A stretch of DNA of 64,000 bases from Antedon mediterranea (Eukaryota; Echinodermata; Crinoidea; Comatulida; Antedonidae), in contig NC_092671.1 of NCBI RefSeq assembly GCF_964355755.1, positions 35,171,304 to 35,235,303 on the forward strand, written 5' to 3'. The position numbers and the translations under genes are program-made. Below are positions 1 through 15,500 of the stretch, in pieces (positions within the stretch are counted from its first letter, which is position 1; every line of letters begins with the position of its first letter). Below the pieces are notes generated by a model, which saw nothing but the letters and a program-made list of their open reading frames with translations, made no database searches and was not told where the DNA came from.

Positions 1-598
1 TATCAATGCAAAATCCTATAGGAGCTGGCTATAGTCTACAAGAAACAATGGTAGAGAATAGAGAGGACTTAATAATCCTGGCTATTAAAGCTAGTGTAAT
101 TCTGTACATAGATGAATATTTATTTATGAACGAATGCTTTAATTATGTTATCGGATAAGATGAAGAACTTGCTTGACAGCCGACTAGGTTGATAATAAGA
201 TATTTTGATATTTACTGCTGAATGTGTTTTATCTTAATTATGCGTTTAGTCCGATACATTATATGACTGTGAATTGAAATATTAAATATTGGATTGCCTT
301 GTATTCAGAAACTTTGAAGACGCATACAATAATAAAGGTTTATTCAAATTTCTGGTAAATAAAAAACAAATATTAAAAAGACCTTTTTTACATTGTGTTA
401 TGACCTCACATGAGCTTTGAACTTTGACATTAATAAAATAATGTGAACATACTGTAATTACTAATAGAAACTAATATTTCAAAATCAACAGTATTGTAAT
501 AATAGGATTTTCTTACATTTTATAGTTTTACAAAGAAAATATTAATTTCCATTGGACTAAATCTAAAATTATGTTTAATCCTTTTTTTTTTTTTTCAG
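1..598 (+). other. Intron of the TBC gene, upstream part
   Basis: AT-rich sequence ending in a long T tract and the splice acceptor TTTTTCAG at 591-598. All three plus frames of the first 150 bases hit stops or fail to match the TBC family, so no upstream exon is supported here. Confidence 0.6.
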
Positions 599-3500
599 AA
601 AATGAAAACGTTTGCGTTGAGCTCATCAACAGATATACGACAAATTGATTTGGACGTCAATCGGACATTTCGCAATCATATTATGTTTAGGGAAAGATAT
701 GGTATAAAGCAACAAGCCTTGTTTAACATTTTATCAGCTTATTCTGTTTACAATTCCGTAAGTATTTTCCTCTATAAGTCCTTACTCTATTGACTTTAGG
801 CCATAACAAAAACATTAACATAGGATACAGGCACTTTTTTTCAAAGTTATTATATGTAAGATGCCAAATAAAATATGCTACCTGGTGTACACCATTGGAT
901 GATAGTTTAAATAAAAATTTAATATACTACTACACAAAACGTCGTAATTGTAGAAAAACACAGAAGAATTGAATTGAATTGAATCCATTAAGAAAAATTC
1001 AATATTTTCTTGTGTACAGAATGACCGAAATCGTAATCGAAACTTCAATTGCGCAGGTACTGCACCTATGCCTACTACCACCTATGCTACACATCTTGTG
1101 TCCATTGAATGAGATAAATTCATATTTTTTATATTGATATTTCAAACCAAAAAAAACAACACTTGTTTGACCCACATGCAGGTGACCCAGTTAATTATAA
1201 ACGAAAAAAATGCAGTCTAACTCTATTTTAGGATTTGTTTGAGAAATTACACTATGCCGTATCTGTCCGCCTTAAACGATCTTTGTCATCACGTACTGTA
1301 TGTAGGTTGTTTTGATTCGTTTTGATACAACATTATCAATCAAAATTTACTATGTTTCCATTCATTTAAAATCATACATTAATTCATTATAAAAAGATTA
1401 ATGTTAATTATGAATGGAACAAACTTAATACAATACATCATTTTTCTAATTTAAAGAGGTTAACGATTTCCCTTTAATAATTCCATTACAATTACATTGA
1501 ACTAGATCACAAAACTGGTGGTGTTCTGAAATTTGATCTATATCGATTCACGTATGGAACGGATAATTGCATTGATTGGTCGATGCATTTGAATTAATTA
1601 GCCTTTACATTAATAGACTGTATGGATAGCTCCTTAATTTATAGTGTAGATTAGCATTCCAAATAGAAAATAATAATGTTTTATGACGTTGCGATATATC
1701 GTTGCGGATAATAGTATGCAAATAATGAATGTTTATCATTCCTTCATTCATTCATTCATCTTTTTTATTTCGGGAATATCATGGTGACATAATATTATAT
1801 CCATAGCAAAAGAGAGAAAAAAAAAAATCTTAATCTAACAGCTCATAGAACAAAAACAAAGATATGTAAATATATAAAGTCAATGCAACAAAGCATGAGT
1901 GTAAAGGTACAAATAATGCAATGGAAAAAAAATCCTAGGCCTAGCACGATTTTTTTTCCATACATGAAAAAAAGTACTATTGAATGACCGTTCAATAGTG
2001 CGTACTATTGTAGCCATGTTACCCACAATCATCCAATCAAATGATAGGAATTTATTTAGGTGTTATATATTCATTGCCTTATAGTAACATTTGCTTGATC
2101 TTTGGGGTCACATATTATGAGGGAGGGTGTAGGGGTGTGCAGGACAAAGGTTTGAATGGGAGAGATTGGAAACCTAGGTTGTATTAATAGTATTTTTATT
2201 GTTTGTTATCTTTATCTTATTTGTTAATGATGGTTGTGGTAAGTCTGATAATTGAGTCGGTAACAATATTTTTGAAATATTTATATAAAGAAACAATGTT
2301 GTGATTATGACATTTAACTTCAATGTTAAGCCTGGTAATTAATTCAGTGCAAACATAGAGAAGAATACATTTTATTTTATATAAAATGATAACTTTAAAG
2401 GCTTGCCAAGGGAATAGATTTCAATTTAAATCTACTGGCATTAGCAGTGTTACTTTTTATTTATTGCACTGAATCCGTATAGCAAATTCCTCTAGCTTAT
2501 GATGATAAATTGTTAATCTAATTCTCATGTAAAATAAAATTGACAGTAAATGGATTCAAATGTATGAGGTGTCGTTAAGAGGAAAAGCTAATGTTTAAAT
2601 TTAAATTAAACATGATTTATTGATGTTGCGCCTTCCAAGTATTGCATGTTAAAAAATGGAGAAAAAAATGACATAAAATTAATACACAATACAGGTTTAA
2701 TGCATTGTCCTCCCAAAATATTAAGAAATTGAAATTAATAAAATTAGTTCTTGAATCATTTTGCAGTTTTGATCAAATTATTCCACAATAAAAAATAATA
2801 ATTTCACATTAGTTAAAAAAAAAATTTAACCAAAAACCTGACTGAAACACTTACAGAGAATATGCTCATATTGGCCCATATTGATGGTAACTCAACATTT
2901 TAATAAGCTTTTGTGAAGTCACCAATAGTGTATACTGATGGCAATAATAAACAAAATACTATAATGCACTGTCTCAAAAAACACATGTGCACAAAAGGTT
3001 TTTAAACTGTATGTTCATTCACATTGTATTCAGTCAATGACAGAATGGCATTCATATTGTGGTGTTAGGTCACTTTTCTTTTAAAAACAGATTATATTAT
3101 GATGTTTACAACTGCATTAAACCATTTTTTAAAAACTACTGTATAAATAATGTTCTTGTAACCAATTTTTTTAATAGCGACACATTAATCAAATCTTTCC
3201 TCAACCTTTTTCCAAAGTAAATAAAATCTCTTAATTTAGCATACTGTATATATACACTGTCTCTCATAGTACATTATTACATAAGTTGGAACAGCATAAA
3301 TCTCGTTAATAACATGATTAATTAATAGCTGGCTAGGAAACCATGGCATGATTGATAGAACATACAATTTAAGACTAATTCCGATTGAGCCAAATATATT
3401 CATGTCTCGTTTCGTTCCGTTCCGAACTATCAAAGCCTTAGGTAGTTTTCGCCGGATGTGTAATTTTTACATGTTATAAAAACGCTGTTTGTTTATTCAA

Positions 3501-6500
3501 TGCTATGTGAACACGCATATTGTATTCCTTGTTGAACGGCTGTAGATTCCTTGAGAAAGTTTAATGCCCTTTAAGAGAGAGAATGCTCTGGAAAGATGTC
3601 ATCTAAGGCGCATCATTAGGGGCTTAGACAGAAGAATTCAGGGCCTAAGGTTGGCTATTAAAGTTGTATTGAAATGATTGATATTTAGTCTGAAGGGTGT
3701 AATTAAATGTCTGCTTTTTGCATAACAATCTATTCTAATGTAACAAGTCCCTTAATGGATCATCATCATCAGTGACAATTCTATCTCTTTTAGATACAAA
3801 GTTATGCAGAATAGTTGATGTATAAGGGGTAGCTTGCTCGTTTGACAGCAATGTACTTTGTTTAAGCTGCCCCTTGCACAACATTCTGCATTTTTATGTT
3901 ATGTTATTTGTTAATATGTTTGTGGAATAAAGAAACAAAACGAGAACTGAGAATGGCAATAAACTTTTAATGTTTTCTAATATTCAAGCAAAAATCAATT
4001 AATTTTGTTTGCACAAAGGTAAACATTATGATCTGCCAAAGTCTCCATAGTATATTACTTCCTTTGGATATTCTTGGTTGAAGAAAGTCTTTAGTTTGAA
4101 GAAGGGAAAGGTCTTTATTGAAGGGAGTTGTTAATTAGAGAGGTCTCTTTTATTGGGTTTATCTTAAGTTGGAAAATGGCTTTAATTCGATAGGATTTTT
4201 ATTTAACTTTTCTATTATCAAAATGAAGTTTTAATGATTTTTTTTACATTTCTTACTCTATATCTGTAGAGAATTATTTTCGTTAAACCATTCATGAATA
4301 CGTACGTGTGCGATGTTTCGACTTGTTTCTTACTTTGTAGTTTTTTTAATTGATATATATTGAAATTATGATAAGTTAATATGTCACTAATCTTCTACTA
4401 ACAGACATAGTATCATTCTAAGCTGCTTTTAATACTCTGCTCAACGTTTCCTTTATTAGCCAGTATGTTCTGCTAATGTTTCCTTAATGTATATTTTATT
4501 AAGTTTATTAGGTTTGTCAATTATAGGAAGTTCGCACCAGAAACTACTTTTTTAGAGAGTCCATTTTGTAGATTATAGCTTACCTGGATAAAACAAAAAT
4601 ATCCCTATTCTTGCAGAGAGATTTAACTCTAAAATAAACCCTATCTATAAATGGTACAGTCCATATGAACCATGTTGTCAATGCATCTCACCGAATATAT
4701 TATTAGTATTACTAGTGTAGTGCCGATCTAAACTACTTTTAATAACTTCTTACTGTACTACTTAACTGATAAATGTTTATAATTATATTTTATTATATTG
4801 TTTTGTTTTTCTTGATAGGAGGTTGGTTACTGCCAAGGTATGAGTCAAATAGCAGCACTACTACTTATGTACATGAACGAGGATGATGCATTCTGGGCCT
4901 TACATGTTTTACTTACAGATACAAAACATGCAATGCATGGTAAGATCATGGTTATGACATTCAAATGAATCATCAAGTCACATGGTACACACCAGCCATT
5001 TTGTGTCACTTTTTCAACATTAAACTATGTTAAATATGTGCAGTGTCCAGTGCATAATAATTTAAACATCATACTTTTTAATACTTGAATACTACATGTC
5101 CCAAAGGAGGGTTTCTGGTGTGGAGAAGAAACCCTCCTTTTTGTCACCCCTATTCTGAAGATGCCTCTACTAAGGCGACACTTGGGTTCTACATTGAAAT
5201 AAATTAAATTTATACTCAATATCTTTTTTTTATGCAGTTGCTGCAGTAACTGCAGTAGAATCATTTTGACATGGTCCTCTTTTCAGTTGATGAACACTGT
5301 TCACTGTCTATCTATATTTAAATATTAGTTCCTAATAGGAAATCCTACATGACATCATTGTTATTTCTCAAACTTATTGGTTGGTTGATTAAATCACGCT
5401 TCAATTCAACTTTCGTAAACATTTTAACTTGACTTGATGAATGATGTACAATGAATGATGTACAAAGATTGATTGTCTTTACATAAACTTGTTGGCTTAA
5501 GTTTGAAATGAATGTTTATACAGTCAACTCTCCCAATACCGGACACCCTTGGGCGGGCATATATTTTCCGGTTTTTCGAAAGTCCGGTTTCCTGAAAACA
5601 TATTTTTAAAGTCATCACGTTGTCACCGAATGCTGCCCGGTACGGTCTCCTAGCGTAGGCAAGGCCTAGGCTAGGCTATGATTGTGTCAATCTAGTTTTA
5701 ATTAAATAATTACTGATAGGCCTAGGCCTACTTTATTAATATTAAGCTACAGTAATTCAATTTACCTTTTTTAAAAGTTACATTATTTACTGTACCAATA
5801 AAACATGTTACAATAGTAAATTATTGTTTCTCAATGTGTTTTTAACAGCAAAAAGGCCTACGTACGTACGTACGTACGGTGAACATAATTTCGGTCTGTT
5901 TATTGTTTTTCGTGAGCTAGCTAGCAGCAGCAGCATGGGTGAAGGGCTTTGATTGATGCGCATGTGCAGAGGTGTCATAATCAAATAAAAACGCCCACAC
6001 CTAGACCACATGTTTTTTAAGCTCCTTTATTTTGACGTAATTTGATAGCAATGATGAAAATTGATTAGGTAAACGAGCCAAGCAATAATGACACAATAAT
6101 TAATTGGTAACATTTCAAAGTTTATTAACACTAGTTGAGTCAAGTTCATTCCGTTTACGTTTTGCCATAATGATTTCCAAATTTATAATGATGCACATTT
6201 TTAGTCCCGTTTAGTGAAACATTTAAAGTCCTATTGCAATTGTGAATTTAACAATAATTTAAACAAAACAAAGACACAGGAATGTAAATTTAACTTTATT
6301 AAAAAACAATTCATATGCTAAAAAACAGGGAGTTGTTAACAACTCCCTGCTAAAAACAATAGAGACATAGCGCTTCGATGTGAAAAAGCCCACCGCAGTT
6401 CGATACGCAACAAAGCAATTGCCGCCTCGTGGGTTAACAATGAACTGACCTGTCAATCACAGTGTAGTGCTCCATGGCAACATTATTTGATCGTACCGCG

Positions 6501-9500
6501 AAACGTCGCGCACTTCATGCATGGTGAGGGTATGGTTAAAAGCTTTTGTACATTGTGAATGTAGTGAATCCGAGTCAGCGACGACGATGTTACGTTGTTT
6601 TCGTAAATATTTGGAGTTTTTTAACCGTCAGTCCGGTTTTCAGACGCTAATTTTCGTGTTTTGTACTTCATAATTTGTCCGGATTCCGGAATTGGGTATT
6701 CCGGTGTTCATAATAAATTACAGTACATTTAGAATAGGGACAAATTGGGCCTTCCAAAAAAGTCCGGTTTTTCATGAATTCCGGTTTTGGGAGAGTCCGG
6801 TATTGGGAGAGTTGACTGTATATAAAACACCTCATCATCTATTCTTGAATGTTATATTATAGTGCATGTTTGATATGGCATAGTGTAATTAGGTTTTATT
6901 GGCCCTTAAAGGAGGAAGGCCTGATTTGATTTTCCCGGTATGGATGTTATATCTTGGGGTGGGTCAAACTTGTGGGTCTTTATTATCCTGTATGTATGTT
7001 ATAATATTGTGGAAATAAATTAAATTAAAATTATAAAAGAAAAATAAATGAGTAAGAAGAAATTAAATACATATTTTTTATTAAGTGAGGTGTAGGCCTG
7101 TAAAATGTATAGATGCCTCTAATGACCACTGCATCAGAATAAAATAGATGTGGGTCGTTAATTGGAAGAAACCATTCAATTGTGTTGTCCAAATTGTGGA
7201 AATAGACATACAAAATTATAACATGCATAATTTATTATTTTTTATGATCATATATATTGTCCCCTAAAGAATTTGTTTTTGTCAAATTTTTTGTTTGTTG
7301 AATATGCCATTTTAATGTCACATAATAGATATTCACTCTTACCAAAAACTGGATCTACCAGAAAAAAATGTAATTATTAAAATCAAAACAAAAAAACTTT
7401 TGTTTTTTACACAGCAGTGAATAACTTAATTAACTCAAAATGGCCTATTTAAAGTCTGATTTTATTAATCTTCATTTACCTCCGCCAAGGAGGTATATGT
7501 AATCGATCGCGTGTGTTTGTTTGTCTGTTTGTTTGTTTGTTAGCAGATACTTTTCAGACCTGCTAGTGTTAAAAAGATACAGAATTTTTCAAAAGCCGGC
7601 GAGCAGTCTTAAAGTAACAAGTAAACTCAAATAAAATTTTCTCGAACTACTTGTCCAAAAAATTTTTGTACAAGAGTCAAGAGTTATAATTTGTGATTTG
7701 TAATTTTAAAACATAATTTGATTTAATGTGCACGTTTTTTGATGCGAGTAGTTTACAAAACCTATTTCTTTTCAAATTCACTCGTTTGATTTTCGCGTTG
7801 CTGTTCTATTGTTCGTCAACTGAAGCTATTGTTAATTGAAAGGCTTGTTACATAACCATTACACCAAACTCGCATACACATGCTTGTAGTGAAATTAGTG
7901 TAAATCACAAACAGCATTACAGTAAGACACACACAAATATATATATTTTTTTTTTTTTACCGGAGAAATCTTATGTAGGAGAATTTTACAGTAGGCGGAG
8001 GTATGCACTCTGGGAGTGGCTTTCTAGTTTTTCATGTTTTTGGAGGACAATAGATCTTTAACATTTCATTTCATTTATTCATACTATATCTCAATGAAAA
8101 TATTTTTTTATTTTCAGGATTTTTTGTACCTGGGTTTCCAAAGTTGGTACGCTTTCAAAGTCATCATGATCACATTCTAAAAAAATTAATGCCAAAAGTT
8201 AAAAAGAATTTGGTATGTATGTGTTATATTAATGTTTATGTATTAATTTAATTCAAATTATAAATTAAACGGCTCTATCCCCGACAACGTTGCCAGGCTA
8301 ATGTCGGTATTGCCGTTGATTTGGAGATTTTAAATCGTCATATACTCAACGAATAACCGTTTCTACAGTAATAATTTTATCTAAAAAAAATTCTAAATAT
8401 GTTTCTGCAAAAGCACAAGCATTTTTTAGAAAATACTCCATAGATTTTTAAAGTTCTAGCCAAAAAACTGCAAATTTTTGTGATTTTCAAATGGAGCTTA
8501 CTCAAAAGGGCGAATTTATATTTTGTAACAATATAACTTCTAGTAACACCTAATAGCACCTAAAACATCATTCTAAAATAAAATGAAAATCCATTTCAGG
8601 TCCATTTTAAACAATATTTAGTTTAATATTAAGTTTAATCTGAGTTTATTTAGTTTTATAAGGTATTTATCGATGTACAGTATCAAGTGTTACACCTGTT
8701 GATCTTATTCCTTTTCTTTTCCCGCAGGATAAATTAGATATTTCACCGACATTATACAGTATGAAGTGGTTCTTCCAGTGTTTCCTGGATAGAGTACCAT
8801 TCCCATTGACATTACGTCTATGGGATTGCTTCATGTTAGATGGAGACCGCGTACTAACTGCCATGTCATTCAACCTAATGAAGATGCATAAAAGTTTGTA
8901 CTATTTCAGTATTGTACAAATAATGAATGTTTATAAGTTGGATAGTGAGAATATTTCATGAGTTGAAAGATTGACTGCTCTATTTAACAAGACTATAGCC
9001 AAGTTAGAGCAGTCAATTTTTCAACGAAAGTTTGTACTGTATATTCTGAAACTTAATCATTTTATTTATTAATATCGCATGTGTTATTATTTATTGGCCA
9101 AAACTTATACATATTTCCCTTTCTATAAACTCTTTCCAAATTTAAAAATAATTAAAAATATATTGTCCCCTTAAAATTTGTTTTTGAATATGCCATTTTA
9201 ATGTAACAATAGTTATTCACTTTGACCAAAAACTGGATCTTAACAAAAAATTATTTACCTGAAAAAAAAAAGTAATATAACGCAAAACATACTTAAATTG
9301 TCTGTCAGAAAATTTCATTTGTGAAATATTATTTTTTATTTATTTATTTTTTAACTTATTAATTAAAACTGCAAAATGGCCTATTTAAAGTCTGATTTTA
9401 TTAATCTTTATTTTTCATGTTTTTTGGGGACAATACATCTTTAATGATACTAAATATTTTTGTTAATATATTTTAATAGAGATGATGATGCGAAGAGAAA

Positions 9501-12500
9501 TGGAAGATGTAGTGGGATATTTACAAGAAGATCTTTCTAGGAATTTTGGGTATCCAGATGATGATGTACTAGATGCTTTACAAGAAACAATAGCAGGTTT
9601 GCAATACTTTACAATAATGTTTTTTAGTAAAAAAATAGATTATATAATCACTATACAGTAGAACCTACTACTATGTAAAACATGGATTCGTAAACTCCAG
9701 GTTGACCTTAAGTTGACCTGTCGTCCGTGTTTGCCTACTAGCTGGGCCTAGACTACTATAATTTTTAGGCCAAGCTAGTCCTCGCCTCCAGTAAGCACAA
9801 CTTCAGGCCTTGTCTTTTGAAAATGATAGGTGTGCTACAAATTGCATTCCTCAATACATTCAGGGGTGCTGTAGGTGTGCTGTTTGTATTTTGGTGTGTA
9901 GAAGTTTACCAAATTTAAGCGTGTTATAAATCGCACTCCTCAAGGGCATTTTAGGAGTGTGTTAGGCGAGTGATCGCACTCGCTTGCCTTAAAAGACAAG
10001 GCCTGCAACTTTCTCCAACCAGTATAGTGGCAACTCTAAGTGAGCAAACAATAGTTGTGTAGTGTAGCCAAACTCAAGAAAACAAACTATTTGCAGAAGC
10101 TTCACGTGCACCTTCTTGACAATCTAGTTTCCTGAGGTTTTGAACTCTGTGCAGATAAACAAGATGGTACTGTAGCTTCTAGTAACCGAAAATAATAATT
10201 TATTCTCTGCTTTCTTAAAGAGCTAAAACGAACAAAACTAATCAAGCCACCAGCTCCAAAGACAGCCGAAGGACCTAAGCTACCATTTGGCTTGGTACGA
10301 AAACCAACGTTCGAGCAAGTTACAGGGCGGCGGAGAGTGGAAGGGGACAGGAGGCAGGTAGCGTACCCGATTCCAGTTGTAAGCATGCTGTGTGGTGAAA
10401 GCATAGTAGATGATCGATTTATCATCCTTCCTTTTTTGCAAGACATTCCTTGAATTTTAACATTTTTCCTGCAATATAATCCTCCTAAGCATAATCATTC
10501 TCACATTTTGACACTCTTTTGCAGTAATTTGCACATTTGTTTTCAACTTTTATTCATTATATTTTTGTTGAAATTGTACTTTTAAAGTTGTTGTGTTATA
10601 TTCTTTTTCCATCAATTTTCTCTTACTTTTTCTTATTATTTAATATTCTTTTCCATTAATTTTAACTCTAATTTGTAATCACTCTATTTTATCATTTATA
10701 ACTTTCTGTTCTTTTATTCCTCTTTCTACAGTACCTCTCTCTATTTTTACAACGATATTTCCTTTCCTGTACATCTATATTTGTTTTTTTGTCAATTAAT
10801 TTTACATCTTTCATTCTCAACATGGTTTGCATAATATATCACAATACTGTATTCTTTCATCTCTTCTCATCCATTCCCTCCTTTCATTCCATTATTTCCT
10901 CTCCATTCCTTCCTTCCCTCTCCATTCCTTCCTTCCTTGCCATTCCTTCCTTTCCATTCCCTATCATTCAATTCCTTTCTCATTCCATTCCTTATCTCTC
11001 ATTCTATTCTTTCCTCTCATTCCATTCCTTCCTCTCATTCCATTCCTTCCTCTCAATCCATTCCTTCCTCTCATTCCATTCCTTCCTCTAATTCTATTCC
11101 TTCCTCTCATTCCATTCCTTCCTCTCATTCCATTACTTCCATTCCATTCCTTCCTCTCAATCCATTCCTTCCTCTCATTCCATTCCTTCCTCTAATTCTA
11201 TTCTTTCCTCTCAATCCATTCCTTTCTCTCATTCCATTCCTTCCTCTCATTCCATTCCTTTCTCTCATTCCATTCCTTCCTCTCATTCCATTACTTCCAT
11301 TCCATTCCTTCCTCTCAATCCATTCCTTCCTCTCATTCCATTACTTCCATTCCATTCCTTCCTCTCAGTCTATTCCTTCCTCTCAGTCTATTCCTTCCTC
11401 TCATTCCATTCCTTCCTCTCATTCCATTTCTTCCTCTCATTCCACTACTTCCATTCCATTCCTTCCTCTCATTCCATTCCTTCCTCTAATTCTATTCCTT
11501 CCTCTCAATCCATTCCTTTCTCTCATTCCATTCCTTCCTCTCATTCCATTCCTTCCTCTCATTCCATTCCTTTCTCTCATTCCATTCCTTCCTCTCATTC
11601 CATTACTTCCATTCCATTCCTTCCTCTCAATCCATTCCTTCCTCTCATTCCATTACTTCCATTCCTTCCTCTCAGTCTATTCCTTCCTCTCATTCCATTC
11701 CTTCCTCTCATTCCATTTCTTCCTCTCATTCCACTACTTCCATTCCATTCCTTCCTCTAATTCTATTCCTTCCTCTCAATCCATTCCTTCCTCTCATTCC
11801 ATTCCTTCCTCTCATTCCATTCCTTCCTCTAATTCTATTCCTTCCTCTCAATCCATTCCTTCCTCTCATTCCATTCCTTCCTCTAATTCTATTCCTTTCT
11901 CTCAATCCATTCCTTCCTCTCATTCCATTCCTTCCTCTCAATCTATTCCTTCCTCTCATTCCATTACTTCCATTCCATTCCTTCCTCTCAATCTATTCCT
12001 TCCTCTCATTCTATTCCTTCCTCTCAGTCCATTCCTTCCTCTCATTCCATTCCTTCCTCTCATTCCATTACTTCCATTCTATTCCTTCCTCTCAATCCAT
12101 TCCTTCCTCTCAATCCATTCCTTCCTCTCAATCCATTCCTTCCTCTCATTCCATTACTTCCATTCTATTCCTTCCTCTCAATCCATTCCTTCCTCTCATT
12201 CCATTCCTTCCTCTCATTCCATTACTTCCATTCCATTCCTTCCTCTCATTCCATTACTTCCATTCCATTCCTTCCTCTCATTCTATTCCTTCATCTCATT
12301 CCATTCCTTCCTCTCAATCCATTCCTTCCTCTCATTCCATTACTTCCTTTTCATTCCATTACTTCCATTCTATTCCTTCCTCTCAATCCATTCCTTCCTC
12401 TCATTCCATTCCTTCCTCTCATTCCATTCCTTCCTCTCATTCCATTACTTCCATTCCATTCCTTCCTCTCATTCCATTACTTCCATTCCATTCCTTCCTC

Positions 12501-15500
12501 TCATTCCATTCCTTCCTCTAATTCTATTCCTTCCTCTCATTCCATTCCTTCCTCTCATTCCATTCCTTCCTCTCATTCCATTCCTTCCTCTCAATCCATT
12601 CCTTCCTCTCATTCCATTCCTTCCTCTCATTCCATTCCTTCCTCTCATTCCATTACTTCCATTCCATTCCTTCCTCTCATTCCATTACTTCCATTCCATT
12701 CCTTCCTCTCATTCCATTCCTTCCTCTCATTCCATTCCTTCCTCTCATTCCATTCCTTCCTCTCATTCCATTCCTTCCTCTCATTCCATTCCTTCCTCTC
12801 ATTCCATTCCTTCCTCTCATTCCATTCCTTCCTCTAATTCTATTCCTTCCTCTCAATCCATTCCTTCCTCTCATTCCATTCCTTCCTCTCATTCCATTCC
12901 TTCCTCTCAATCCATTCCTTCCTCTCAATCCATTCCTTCCTCTCAATCCATTCCTTCCTCTCATTCCATTCCTTCCTCTCAATCCATTCCTTCCTCTCAT
13001 TCCATTCCTTCCTCTCATTCCATTCCTTCCTCTCATTCCATTCCTTCCTCTCAATCCATTCCTTCCTCTCATTCCATTCCTTCCTCTCAATCCATTCCTT
13101 TCTCTCATTCCATTCCTTCCTCTCATTCCATTCCTTCCTCTCATTCCATTCCTTCCTCTCATTCCATTACTTCCATTCCATTCCTTCCTCTCAATCCATT
13201 CCTTCCTCTCATTCCATTCCTTCCTCTCAATCCATTCCTTCCTCTCATTCCATTCCTTCCTCTCAATCCATTCCTTCCTCTCATTCCATTCCTTCCTCTC
13301 AATCCATTACTTCCATTCCATTCCTTCCTCTCAATCCATTCCTTCCTCTCATTCCATTCCTTCCTCTCATTCCATTCCTTCCTCTCATTCCATTACTTCC
13401 ATTCCATTCCTTCCTCTCATTCCATTCCTTCCTCTCATTCCATTCCTTCCTCTCATTCCATTACTTCCATTCCATTCCTTCCTCTCATTCTATTCCTTCC
13501 TCTCATTCCATTCCTTCCTCTCAATCCATTCCTTTCTCTCATTCCATTCCTTCCTCTCATTCCATTCCTTCCTCTCATTCCATTCCTTCCTCTCATTCCA
13601 TTCCTTCCTCTCAATCCATTCCTTCCTCTCATTCCATTCCTTCCTCTCATTCCATTCCTTCCTCTCATTCCATTCCTCTCTCTGGTCCATTCCTTCCTCT
13701 ATTCATGGTATTTTGACTTAGTTGGTTCTATGTGTTTTTGGCTATAATGGAATTTGAATGCACTCTATAGAGTATAGTAGCTTCTTCCTCAATTGCACAT
13801 ATTTTAGAAATATTAGTTTTAATGGAATTTTTCTACTTGGGTACTATCACTATTTAACACTATTTTAATGAATTTCTACAACTAAAGTTTTTAATAAATG
13901 TAATCTTGGGTTTAACAATAGTTTTGCTTGTTTTAGTTTAGTGTGTGTATGTATTCTAGTAATAAAACTATCGTACATGTTAATGGTTTTGTTTACTAAA
14001 CAACTTCTCCCAGCCAATTCAACCTATGCGAACATAAAATGGACAACAAACATAATATTCCTAGAATAAAAGTTAGAAAATAAATAAATTCTTTACTGAT
14101 ACTTTTTCATATTGTATTTCAAGATTGCATTCAAGATAACCACCACACTAAAAATTTAATTTATTTGTGTCAAACCCTATATTGGTCAATGGTCAAGCCA
14201 TTCATTTGAGTCCAATTAGAGTGTGACCAATAATAATAAATCAAAATAATAATACAAAAATGTCTAATTATTTTCTTAATCACTTTAGAATCCTAATGTT
14301 TTGTTTAAACCTAGTTTTTCAGGGAGAATTTTATTAATTTACACCACTTATAAGGATAAATACAACAACATCCAAAAGGACCAAATCAAATAGCTCTGTC
14401 TCTGTCAAACTTTATGTGACAACAAAATTTGATGCCCGTATATGGACATGATGATGTCATATCACTAAGATGTTTGCGCACATCACATTTTTTGTCACAT
14501 AAAGTTTGATAGTGTAGACAGAGCTTTACATTTCAGTCCCATGAACTTTTATCTCAAACTTTTTAAGGATGAAAAATATGAAAAATTTCTATTTAAATGA
14601 ATGAATATATAAATTACAAAGCACTCAGGAAAGAAAAGGGGTGTGACTGAAGACAGGGGTGGGGTAATGGTTCAGAAGATACCTTTGCCACACCTTTATA
14701 ATTCATTGTTGATGTGTGGTTCTTCTATATATTATTCTTGGTAGTTTGTACATCATCTTAGTTTTGGTATCTTTATCCCAACTACAACTTGGATCCCACG
14801 GATATTTCTCTCCCCATTTATTTACATCTTCTTAATTCTCACAACTTTCATCATAATAATATTTTAAAACATCAAAGTGTTTCCACAATCATCCGCTGCA
14901 CTTTTAACCAGTAACTTGTAATTATAAAATGCTTGTAAAATGAGCTGTTAAACGGACTTCTTTTAAAAACTCCAAAATGAAAACAAACACAGCATGTTAT
15001 TTATAACTGGCATTTTGGGTAGTTTTATGTGATTTTGTGTTTTATGAATTTACATTGCTTCTCATGTCCACAACTTTTATAAATCCTCAAATCATTCAAA
15101 TATAATCCAAATTATCTGCTTTTGCATTGCAAATTAAAAAATTAGTCATTTTGATTTAGATGTTAAAAAAAAATATGTTTATTAATTATAGATTTGAGGA
15201 ATAGATTAATGAAGGTTGTGGACATTGTATAATTAATTTCAACTTCATTTCATCTTTCACTAAAATATACTGTACTACCAAATTTGTTTTGAAACTTATG
15301 CACGAATTAGCTTTGCAACATTTGCTGCAGTAACTAATACGTTACTGCAGTATGTTATCTATTAAAATTTTACCTAAAAGAATTACTGATCAAGTAACAA
15401 ACCTGTAATTACTGCAACAGGTATTATGATGCAGTAATAGAAACTGTGGTAGGAATTACTGCAATAATAACACATGTTGTAGATTTACTGCAGCAAAATT

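Noticed and set aside
12677-13162. Minus-strand frames of RGRNGM repeats
   Set aside because: Reverse complement of the same minisatellite; no independent coding signal.
10937-13747. A 936-codon open frame rich in SIPSSH and LPLIPF repeats
   Set aside because: It is wholly explained by an 18-bp minisatellite whose period is divisible by three. It lies inside a TBC-gene intron, changes apparent repeat frame, and has no homology or splice support.
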